From Spirochaetales bacterium (lineage in GTDB: Bacteria; Spirochaetota; Spirochaetia; SZUA-6; DRHE01), in assembly GCA_016930895.1 (NCBI GenBank), contig JAFGFV010000160.1:1-9577 (forward strand): DNA of 9,577 bases. Reading direction: 5' to 3'. Positions 1 to 5,685 of this stretch are shown here, piece by piece. A program made the position numbers and the translations under genes. The notes beneath the pieces were generated by a model that did not search any database, was not told where the DNA came from, and was given only the letters and a program-made list of their open reading frames with translations. Each line of letters begins with the position of its first letter. Position 1 is the first letter of the stretch.

Positions 1-174
1 CAGGGGGACAGCCTGCCCATCGCCCTGGACCGGGCCGTCCAGTTCGTTACTCTGGCGATCAAGGCGAGTTTCGGCTACGACCTGCCCCGGCGCGATGGGG
101 TCCTGCTGGAGCGGGTCCTGAGCAGCCTGCGGGCCCCACTCACCTCGATGAGCTACCAGCTGGCGGACTGGTAG
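1..174 (+). CDS. PfkB-type kinase, probably pyridoxamine/pyridoxal kinase (C-terminal end only)
   Basis: The window opens inside a reading frame of 57 residues that ends at TAG 172-174; its start lies to the left. The visible part has a helix (RAVQFVTLAIKASF) followed by PRRDGVLLERVLSSL. This resembles my memory of the C-terminal end of ribokinase-fold pyridoxamine kinases (an AVxFV helix, then a GxLxExxL segment). Such enzymes phosphorylate B6 vitamers with ATP in the cytosol. No catalytic motif is visible because the GxGD region would lie upstream, so an HMP or other PfkB-type kinase remains possible. The next gene starts 30 bp downstream on the same strand, so the two may be cotranscribed. 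Confidence 0.5.
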   Translation, partial: QGDSLPIALDRAVQFVTLAIKASFGYDLPRRDGVLLERVLSSLRAPLTSMSYQLADW

Positions 175-190
175 CGACGAGGAAAAGGAC

Positions 191-197
191 AAAGGAG
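191..197 (+). promoter_or_regulatory. Ribosome binding site AAAGGAG
   Basis: AAAGGAG sits 7 nt before the ATG at 205 and supports that start for the KaiC-like gene. Confidence 0.7.
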
Positions 198-204
198 CAA
201 GAGT

Positions 205-1029
205 ATGTTCGACGAATCCTCCGCAGGTGCCCGCGAGTTGCAGCCTGCCGTGATCCAGGGTCTGCGAGGCCGATTCGTCACCGGGCTCCCCTGGTTCGAC
301 TCCGTCGTGCCCGAGGGCGTGCCCGTCCCTTCCTCGATCGTGCTCTCCGGACAAAGCGGTACCGGGAAGCCCTTCGTCGGGCTGGCCGTCGCGGCCGCCT
401 GGCTTCGGCAGGGAGGCCGGGTGATCTTCGTGCCCATGCACTGCACCTATCCGGCTCTGTTCCAGAAGGGGCTCCGGGAGCTGCTCGGTACCGATATGCG
501 GGACTACTCCGGGTCCTGGCGCTTCGTGCTCTTCGATCCGGAGATGGACCTCCGCAAGCCGCTGGCGCAGGCCGCCGGGGAAGGGGCGATACGGGCCAAC
601 CTCGTGAACCCGGCGGGACTGCGGGAGGCGCTGGCCATGGCGTCCGCCGCCCTCGACGGCACCGGCCCCATCCTGGTCTACGCCGTAGCGGTCAACCTTC
701 TGCTCTTCTCGCACAGCTTTGGGAGCCAGACCTTCGAGACGCTCCTGGACACGGTGCGCCATCCCGGAAGCTGGACCTATCTGATCGCCATCAGTTCCAG
801 TATATTATTGAAGATGGGATTGATGATCGAACAGGCGGCGGACCACCTGTTCGTGATGCAGAGGTTGCCGCGGCAACGCAACGTCTACCTGCGCGCCCAG
901 CGGGTGCGGGGCGCGGCCTTTTTCAGCCGGGCCGTGCCCGTCCCGGCGCAGCCGGACTACCTCGAGGATCTCAAGAACGAGGCGGTGGCCTCGCGTCGGA
1001 TTCTCATCCCCGTGGTAAGCAAGATTTAG
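205..1029 (+). CDS. KaiC/RAD55-like RecA-fold protein with degenerate Walker motifs
   Basis: This is a 274-residue protein. The N-terminal part (about residues 22-40, FVTGLPWFDSVVPEGVP) matches the entry into a KaiC-like domain, where TGxxxLDxxxGGG is usual. A P-loop follows at residues 49-57, GQSGTGKPF. It keeps GxxGxGK, but the Thr/Ser that binds Mg-nucleotide is Pro56. The expected Walker B strand (GPILVYAVAV, 154-163) has Tyr-Ala where the family has Asp-Ser. The C-terminal segment AADHLFVMQR...AQRVRG (211-236) fits the family's ADxxxxL...KxRG ending. The fold assignment is therefore fair, but ATP hydrolysis looks doubtful; it may be a structural or regulatory pseudo-ATPase. No second KaiC domain and no membrane segment are seen. 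Residues 197-208 are encoded by unusually AT-rich codons. The zinc-ribbon gene follows after 10 bp, so it is probably in the same operon as mrp. Confidence 0.65.
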   Translation: MFDESSAGARELQPAVIQGLRGRFVTGLPWFDSVVPEGVPVPSSIVLSGQSGTGKPFVGLAVAAAWLRQGGRVIFVPMHCTYPALFQKGLRELLGTDMRDYSGSWRFVLFDPEMDLRKPLAQAAGEGAIRANLVNPAGLREALAMASAALDGTGPILVYAVAVNLLLFSHSFGSQTFETLLDTVRHPGSWTYLIAISSSILLKMGLMIEQAADHLFVMQRLPRQRNVYLRAQRVRGAAFFSRAVPVPAQPDYLEDLKNEAVASRRILIPVVSKI

Positions 1030-1034
1030 GAGGA
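1028..1034 (+). promoter_or_regulatory. Ribosome binding site AGGAGGA
   Basis: A full AGGAGGA overlaps the TAG stop of the preceding gene and lies 5 nt before the ATG at 1040. It supports translation of the low-complexity glycine-rich frame rather than one of the competing frames here. Confidence 0.75.
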
Positions 1035-1039
1035 CGACC

Positions 1040-1357
1040 ATGCCAAGAGGAGACGGAACAGGACCCGGCGCCGGCGGCGGCGGCGGGAGAAGCGGCGGCG
1101 GCCGCTCCGGTGGAAGTGGAAGAGGCGCCGGCGGTGGCCGGGGAGCCGCCGGAGGCGGCCGAGGAGCCGCCGGGGCCGGCGGCGGGGTCGGCAGCGGGGG
1201 CACGGGACGCGGGCGCATGGGCGGGACGCGACCGGGTTCCGGCCCCACGGGAGACTGCGTGTGCCCTGCCTGCGGCGCGACCGTACCGCACCAGAGAGGG
1301 GTGCCGTGCTACGATCTGACCTGTCCCAAGTGCGGCTCGCCCCTGGCGCGGGCATAG
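1040..1357 (+). CDS. Glycine-rich MPRGDGTGP protein with C-terminal zinc ribbon
   Basis: This is a 105-residue protein in two parts. Residues 1-72 start MPRGDGTGPG and continue as low-complexity Gly, Arg, Ala and Ser, about half of it glycine. Residues 73-105 hold a Cys motif: C73, C75, C78, H84, C90, C95 and C98, with CPACG and CPKCGSPL knuckles that would bind Zn or possibly Fe. The MPRGDGTGP opening is what I recall from DUF5320-type small proteins, which often sit beside Mrp or NifX-like genes in anaerobes. The long Gly-Arg stretch is unusual for that group. A perfect AGGAGG sequence precedes the ATG, and mrp begins 56 bp downstream, which supports a real gene. The function is unknown. 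A metal-binding partner of Mrp is inferred from context only. Confidence 0.8.
   Translation: MPRGDGTGPGAGGGGGRSGGGRSGGSGRGAGGGRGAAGGGRGAAGAGGGVGSGGTGRGRMGGTRPGSGPTGDCVCPACGATVPHQRGVPCYDLTCPKCGSPLARA
1136..1177 (+). repeat. Tandem 21-bp repeat, two copies, within the glycine-rich gene
   Basis: Copies at 1136-1156 and 1157-1177 match at 18 of 21 positions and encode a seven-residue GGRGAAG-type unit. This is the clearest sign that the Gly-Arg stretch grew by in-frame duplication. Confidence 0.7.
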
Positions 1358-1402
1358 GTAACCAACCCCTGGCGCTCGATCACGAGCGGGGGGAGAACTG
1401 AA

Positions 1403-1408
1403 GAGGAG
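1403..1408 (+). promoter_or_regulatory. Ribosome binding site GAGGAG for mrp
   Basis: GAGGAG lies 5 nt before the ATG at 1414 and fixes that start. Confidence 0.65.
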
Positions 1409-1413
1409 AAAGA

Positions 1414-2481
1414 ATGGCGGAGTCCGAACGAATCATGAATGCTCTGCGCCAGGTCATGCACCCGGAGATCAAGCGCAGCGTAGTGGAGCTAGGAATGATC
1501 AAGGCCGTGGAGGTCGACGAAGTCCAGGCCTTCGTGACCCTGGCTCTGCCCTTCAAGGAAATTCCGATCCGGGAAGAACTGGTCGCCGCCGTGCGGCAGG
1601 CCGCCGAGCGGGCGTGCCCGCAACACAGCATCGAGGTGCGCCTCGTGGAGATGAGCCAGCCGGAGCGCGCCGCGTTCATGGCCGCCTCCGAAGGAGGCCC
1701 GGGCCCGGCGCAATCCGCCAACCGAATCCAGAGGGTGATCGCCGTGCTGAGCGGCAAGGGGGGGGTCGGCAAATCCTCGGTGGCCTCCCTGCTCGCGGTG
1801 GTCCTGCGGCGGCAGGGCAGGAGGGTGGGAGTCCTGGACGCGGACATCACCGGACCCAGCATCCCCAAGATGTTCGGTCTGCACGCCCTTCCGCCTCCTA
1901 CCGAGGCGGGCATCCTGCCCGCCGTAACCTCCACCGGCATCGCGGTGATCTCGATCAACCTGCTGCTGCAGGACGAGAGGCGGGCGGTCATCTGGAGAGG
2001 TCCGCTGATCAGCGGGGCGATCAAGCAGTTCTGGACCGACGTGGTATGGGGGGCGCTGGACTACCTGGTGGTGGACCTGCCGCCGGGTACCTCGGACGCT
2101 TCGCTCACGGTCATGCAGTCGATCCCCTTGAACGGCGTCGTGCTGGTGACCTCTCCGCAGGACTTGGCGGGGATGGTCGTGGCCAAGGCGGCCCACATGG
2201 CCGACCAGATGAAGGCGCCCATCCTCGGGCTGGTCGAGAACATGAGCTACCTCCACTGCCCCAAGTGCAACGAGCGGATCGAGGTATTCGGGCCCAGCCA
2301 GGCCGAGCATGCGGCCAGGTCCATGGGCGTGCCGCTCCTGGGACAGCTGCCGCTGGATCCCGAGCTGGCCCGCCACTGCGACGCAGGGCAGATCGAGGCC
2401 TACCTGGCGGAGTCGTTCCTGCCGATCGCCGAAGCGGTGGTCGAGCGGCTTCCGACCGCGGAGGCGGAGCCCAGCCGGTAG
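1414..2481 (+). CDS. mrp: Mrp/NBP35/ApbC-family Fe-S cluster carrier ATPase
   Basis: This 355-residue protein is a P-loop NTPase of the family that binds a 4Fe-4S cluster at a dimer interface and passes it to apoproteins in the cytosol. Residues about 4-80 form an N-terminal MIP18/DUF59-like domain (HPEIKRSVVELGMIKAV, with His16 where Asp is usual). The ATPase follows. It has the deviant Walker A GKGGVGKSS at 114-122 with both lysines, DADITGPSIPKMFG at 142-155, WRGPLISGAIKQF at 194-206, DLPPGTSD at 221-228, and the cluster-binding CPKC at 282-285. Length and motif order are normal for bacterial Mrp. It is followed by the DUF89 gene with 3 bp between them and by a NifU-type scaffold, which fits a role in Fe-S delivery. 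The client protein cannot be told from the sequence. Confidence 0.95.
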   Translation: MAESERIMNALRQVMHPEIKRSVVELGMIKAVEVDEVQAFVTLALPFKEIPIREELVAAVRQAAERACPQHSIEVRLVEMSQPERAAFMAASEGGPGPAQSANRIQRVIAVLSGKGGVGKSSVASLLAVVLRRQGRRVGVLDADITGPSIPKMFGLHALPPPTEAGILPAVTSTGIAVISINLLLQDERRAVIWRGPLISGAIKQFWTDVVWGALDYLVVDLPPGTSDASLTVMQSIPLNGVVLVTSPQDLAGMVVAKAAHMADQMKAPILGLVENMSYLHCPKCNERIEVFGPSQAEHAARSMGVPLLGQLPLDPELARHCDAGQIEAYLAESFLPIAEAVVERLPTAEAEPSR

Positions 2482-2484
2482 CGA

Positions 2485-3333
2485 ATGCGCACGTATCTGG
2501 ACTGCTATCCCTGCTTCCTGCGCCAGGGGCTCGAGGCCGCCCGGCTCCTGGGAGCGGACGACGAGGCTCAGAAGCAGGTGCTCGACCGGGTGCTGGAGAT
2601 ACTCCGGCACGTCGAGCTTTCCTCGACCCCGCCGCAGATCGGCGACGAGGTTCATCGCATGGTGCGGGAGCTCCTGGGCGACGGGGACCCCTACCGGGGG
2701 TTCAAAGAGGACACGACCCGGGCGGCCCTGGCCCTGGTTCCCAAGCTTCGCGAGCTGCTCGCGAACGCCGAGGACCGCCTCGAGACGGCAGTGCGGCTGA
2801 GCATCGCCGGAAACATCATCGACGCGGGCCTGGGGGCCGCGCGGGAGCTGTGGCCGGTGGTGCAGCGGGTGCTGTCCATGCCGCTGCTGCCCCCCGGACA
2901 GATGGCAGTCCTCCGCCAGCGGCTGTCCGAAGTCGGGCAGGTCCTCTACCTCGGGGACAACGCCGGGGAAACCGTCTTTGACCGCCTCCTGGTCGAGACC
3001 CTCGGCGTGCCGGTCCTGTTCGTAGTCAAGGACGGACCGGTTCTCAACGACGCGACCATGGAGGACGCCCGGGCGGCGGGCCTCGACCTGGTGGCGAGCC
3101 TGGTGAGCAACGGCTCCGATTCCCCGGGAACGATCCTCGAACGCTGCTCGGAGGAGTTCCGGGAAGCCTACGGGCAGGCCGGGCTCGTCCTGGCCAAAGG
3201 ACAGGCCAACTACGAGACCCTCAGCCAGGAAGGGCCCAAGGTGTTCTTCCTGCTCCAGGCCAAGTGCCCGGTGATCGCCCGCGATCTGGGGGTCCCGGTG
3301 GGCAGCATCGTGCTGCGCCAGGGTGGATGGTGA
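2485..3333 (+). CDS. DUF89/ARMT1-like metal-dependent phosphatase
   Basis: This is a 282-residue protein of the DUF89 family, whose studied members are metal-dependent damage-control phosphatases acting on small phosphometabolites. Visible family motifs are the N-terminal DCYPCF (C7, C10), AGNIID (108-113), GDNAGE (157-162), KDGPVLNDAT (182-191) and KGQANYE (238-244). The Asp, Asn and Glu residues of these motifs build the metal site. The CxxC at 7-10 marks the prokaryotic subgroup, and Cys261 in a QAKCPVIA context could be a third ligand. The ATG lies 3 bp after the mrp stop, has no strong Shine-Dalgarno and directly precedes the CxxC, so translational coupling is likely. The substrate is unknown. 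Its place between an Fe-S carrier and a scaffold suggests a link to metal-cofactor metabolism, but that is inference. Confidence 0.88.
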   Translation: MRTYLDCYPCFLRQGLEAARLLGADDEAQKQVLDRVLEILRHVELSSTPPQIGDEVHRMVRELLGDGDPYRGFKEDTTRAALALVPKLRELLANAEDRLETAVRLSIAGNIIDAGLGAARELWPVVQRVLSMPLLPPGQMAVLRQRLSEVGQVLYLGDNAGETVFDRLLVETLGVPVLFVVKDGPVLNDATMEDARAAGLDLVASLVSNGSDSPGTILERCSEEFREAYGQAGLVLAKGQANYETLSQEGPKVFFLLQAKCPVIARDLGVPVGSIVLRQGGW

Positions 3334-3337
3334 GCCA

Positions 3338-3769
3338 GTGGACGAGTTCGAAGCCTTGATCGAAGAGCTGGAGCGACTGGTCGGGGAGGAGGAGCGCTCG
3401 GTGTATTCGGCGACGGTCATCGAGCACTACCACAACCCGAGAAACCTCCGGCGCATGGAGCAGGCGAAAGGCTTCGCCGTAGTGCGGGGCTGGTGCGGCG
3501 ACACCATGGAAATTTATGTCGTGCCCGACGCCAAGGGGCGGATCCGCGAAGCCTCGTTCGTGACGGACGGCTGCGGCCCTACCCTGGCGTGCGGGAGCAT
3601 GCTGACCACCATGGTCTGCGGAAAATCCCTCGAGCAGGCAAGGCAGATCACCGCGCGGCAGCTGATCGACGCGCTGAACGGCCTGCCGGAGGAAAGCGTG
3701 CACTGCGCCGAGCTGGCCGTCAACACCCTGGGAGCGGCCCTCGCCAAGGTGGGCGATGGTGAGAGCTGA
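3338..3769 (+). CDS. NifU/IscU-type iron-sulfur cluster scaffold
   Basis: This protein has 143 residues if it starts at GTG 3338; GTG 3323 in the same frame gives 148. Neither has a strong Shine-Dalgarno; GGATGG lies 7 nt before 3338. Either start lies close to or inside the end of the DUF89 gene (stop 3331-3333), so coupling is likely. The core begins at YSATVIEHYHNPRN, the usual IscU beginning. It carries the three scaffold cysteines: C53 in CGDTM with D55, C79 in DGCGPTLACGSM, and C123 in HCAELAVNTL. These would hold a nascent 2Fe-2S or 4Fe-4S cluster in the cytosol. Extra cysteines are C85 and C94. An acidic helical extension of about 22 residues precedes the core, and the C-terminal Nfu domain of full-length NifU is absent. 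No cysteine desulfurase gene is in the window. Confidence 0.88.
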   Translation: MDEFEALIEELERLVGEEERSVYSATVIEHYHNPRNLRRMEQAKGFAVVRGWCGDTMEIYVVPDAKGRIREASFVTDGCGPTLACGSMLTTMVCGKSLEQARQITARQLIDALNGLPEESVHCAELAVNTLGAALAKVGDGES

Positions 3770-4628
3770 AGGGGGGTCGGGGCGGGCCGCCTGCCTCCTG
3801 CTCGCGGCCCTGGCGGCGCTCGCGGCCGCGGGGCTCTTCGCGGACTCGGGACCGGGTCCCGCTTTCCGCACGGCGCCCCCCGGGGCCTGTCCGTCGCCGG
3901 GAGGGGAGGACCATACCGTGAACCTGATCGTGGTCTACGACAACAATCCGTACGACGAGCGCCTGCGCACGGCCTGGGGGTTCGCCTGCCTGGTGACGCA
4001 CGGGGATTCGACGGTCCTGTTCGACACCGGCGGCGACGGAACGCTCCTGCTCGCGAACATGAGAGCCCTGGGGTTGGACCCCCTTCAGATCGATGCAGTG
4101 GTGCTGTCGCATATCCATTCCGATCACACCGGCGGTCTGTCGGCCCTTCTGGCGGCCGGCGCGCGGCCCGTGGTCTACGTACCGGCCGCCTTCCCTCGCT
4201 CCTTCAAGAACGATGTTCGGCGGGTCACCCGTCTGGTCGAGGTGACGCGGGCGCAGGAAATCCTGCCGGGGATCCACAGCAGCGGGGAGGTCAACGGAGG
4301 CATCGTCGAGCAGGCCCTGGCCGTCGAGAGCGCGGCCGGGCTGGTGGTCGTGACCGGCTGCGCGCACCCCGGCGTCGTGGAGATGGTGCGGCGCTGCAAG
4401 CAGAGCCTTCCGGGTGAGGTGGCCTGGGTGATCGGGGGCTTCCACCTCGGGGGCGCCAGCGAACCCCGGATCCGGGGGATCATCGACGAGCTGCGACGGC
4501 TGGGCGTGCAGCGATACGCCCCCTGTCACTGCACCGGCGACAAAGCCAGGCAGATGTTCGCCGAGAGCTTCGGTCCGGCGTACTCGCCCGCAGGGGCGGG
4601 TTGGACACTCAGCCTGCCTGCGCCATAG
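3756..4628 (+). CDS. Metallo-beta-lactamase-fold hydrolase with N-terminal signal or anchor
   Basis: This 290-residue MBL-fold protein carries the metal motif HIHSDH at 119-124 (H119, H121, D123, H124). Further ligand-like motifs are FDTGG (89-93), GCAHPG with H204, GGFH with H230 and PCHC with H258. The pattern DNNP..., WGFACLV and LFDTGGDG resembles the group annotated as 7,8-dihydropterin-6-yl-methyl-aminobenzene phosphate synthase-like. Members of that group are often misnamed, so I do not assign a reaction. Residues 10-29 (one Arg, then Ala and Leu) look like a signal peptide or membrane anchor with no lipobox. The enzyme would then act outside the cytoplasm, unlike its operon partners. 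The ATG at 3756 overlaps the NifU-type gene by 14 bp and has AAGG 6 nt upstream. An internal start after the hydrophobic part, near the GTG at 3918, would give a cytosolic form. Confidence 0.85.
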   Translation: MVRAEGGSGRAACLLLAALAALAAAGLFADSGPGPAFRTAPPGACPSPGGEDHTVNLIVVYDNNPYDERLRTAWGFACLVTHGDSTVLFDTGGDGTLLLANMRALGLDPLQIDAVVLSHIHSDHTGGLSALLAAGARPVVYVPAAFPRSFKNDVRRVTRLVEVTRAQEILPGIHSSGEVNGGIVEQALAVESAAGLVVVTGCAHPGVVEMVRRCKQSLPGEVAWVIGGFHLGGASEPRIRGIIDELRRLGVQRYAPCHCTGDKARQMFAESFGPAYSPAGAGWTLSLPAP

Positions 4629-4645
4629 CTCCGAACCCTGACGGA

Positions 4646-4676
4646 TTGGCTGACACGGTGCCTGTCTTAGTATATT
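4646..4676 (+). promoter_or_regulatory. Candidate promoter for the patatin-like gene
   Basis: The 75-bp gap between the MBL and patatin genes holds TATATT at 4671-4676 (5 of 6 to the sigma-70 -10 box). Upstream elements are TTGGCT at 4646 (19-bp spacer) and CTGACA at 4650 (15-bp spacer). Neither spacing is ideal. Two CTGTCA-like heptamers at 4650-4656 and 4662-4668 lie 12 bp apart. The Pho-box consensus repeats every 11 bp, so a PhoB site is only a weak possibility. Confidence 0.35.
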
Positions 4677-4703
4677 GAAAGTGAGAGAAACGGAGTGTCA
4701 GCA

Positions 4704-5678
4704 ATGGAAAAGGTCGGCGTTGCCTTGGGCGGAGGGGGCGCCCGCGGGCTGGCCCACCTCGGCGTCCTGCGGGCCCTCCGGCGCGATCCCCGATATCTCC
4801 CGACGATCATCGCCGGCACATCGGCCGGAGCCATCGTGGCCTCCCTGTACAGCTGCGGTTTGCCGCAGGGGGAGATCGAAGAGGCGGCCCAGCGCTTCAA
4901 CTGGTTCCGGCATGTCATCAGGTTCTCGGATACGGTCAGGGAGGTGATGCATGGCGAGCGGGGCGGCCTGGTCTCGAACGCGGCGCTGGGGGACACCATC
5001 AATGCCCTGGTCGACTACCGGGGCTTCGACGATCTCCAGACGGACCTCGCGATCGTGGCTGCGGACATCGAGCACCAGCGGCGGGTCATCTTTGCCTCCC
5101 GGCAGGCAGCGCAGCGCATGGATCGAGAGGAGCTTCACAGCTTCCTGCCGCCGCCCGAAGGCTCCAAGCCGGGCTGCGAGACCCTGGTGATCTCGGACTT
5201 CCCCGACATCGGCATGGCGGTCCGTGCCAGCTGCGCCGTCCCCGGGATCTTTCTGCCCGTGGAGATCGAGGGGATGCGCCTCGTGGACGGCGGAGTCGTC
5301 GACCAGGTGCCCGTGGATGTCGTGCGGGCCATGGGGGCGGAGCTGACCATCGGAGTCAGCCTGTCTCTGGCGTTCATGCCGAAAAAGGTAAACAGCGCCG
5401 TAGCCTCGATGGCCGGGATGATCGCGACCCTGGCGATCCACCAGCACCGCAAGAGCCTCGAGCTCGCCGACATCGGGTTCCAGCTCTCCGGCATCGACAA
5501 GAGAAGCCTGGTCGACCCCAGGCAGCTCGACCTGATCGACCAAGGGGAGCGGGAGATGAGCTACTGGCTCGAACGGTTGGAGCGCCGCCGGGGCCGGGTG
5601 GCCCGTCTGGTCCGGCCGCTCAGGGAGGCCCTCTCCGGCCGCTACGCCGGCCGTTCCACGGACAGCGGCGCGCAATAG
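4704..5678 (+). CDS. Patatin-like phospholipase (RssA/YchK-like)
   Basis: This is a 324-residue patatin-family serine hydrolase; relatives cleave acyl esters of phospholipids using a Ser-Asp dyad. The N-terminal GGGGARG (9-15) forms the oxyanion hole, GTSAG (38-42) holds nucleophile Ser40, ASCAVPGIF (175-183) is the usual conserved loop, and DGG (195-197) supplies catalytic Asp195. All the catalytic parts are intact. No signal peptide or membrane segment is seen, so it is probably cytosolic or peripheral. The C-terminal 60 residues are helical and rich in Arg and Glu. I chose ATG 4704 because CGGAG ends 8 nt before it; an in-frame GTG at 4695 would add three residues. It has its own candidate promoter and ends 7 bp from a convergent gene. 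Confidence 0.92.
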   Translation: MEKVGVALGGGGARGLAHLGVLRALRRDPRYLPTIIAGTSAGAIVASLYSCGLPQGEIEEAAQRFNWFRHVIRFSDTVREVMHGERGGLVSNAALGDTINALVDYRGFDDLQTDLAIVAADIEHQRRVIFASRQAAQRMDREELHSFLPPPEGSKPGCETLVISDFPDIGMAVRASCAVPGIFLPVEIEGMRLVDGGVVDQVPVDVVRAMGAELTIGVSLSLAFMPKKVNSAVASMAGMIATLAIHQHRKSLELADIGFQLSGIDKRSLVDPRQLDLIDQGEREMSYWLERLERRRGRVARLVRPLREALSGRYAGRSTDSGAQ

Positions 5679-5685
5679 ACCCGGA

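Noticed and set aside
805..1248. Pro-rich frames antisense to the glycine-rich gene
   Set aside because: They are the complement of Gly codons. The plus-strand gene has AGGAGGA and a conserved zinc ribbon.
1614..2981. A 455-residue plus-strand frame overlapping mrp and the DUF89 gene
   Set aside because: Its composition is dominated by Gly, Arg, Ala and Pro with no motif; it is a frame shadow.
1489..3420. A 643-residue open frame on the minus strand
   Set aside because: It lies antisense to mrp and the DUF89 gene, both of which have clear family motifs. Its translation is rich in His, Gln, Arg and Gly, as expected of a GC-rich shadow.
4929..5190. A small plus-strand frame inside the patatin gene (79 residues)
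   Set aside because: It is Ser/Arg-rich, lies wholly within a gene with an intact catalytic dyad, and has no family resemblance.
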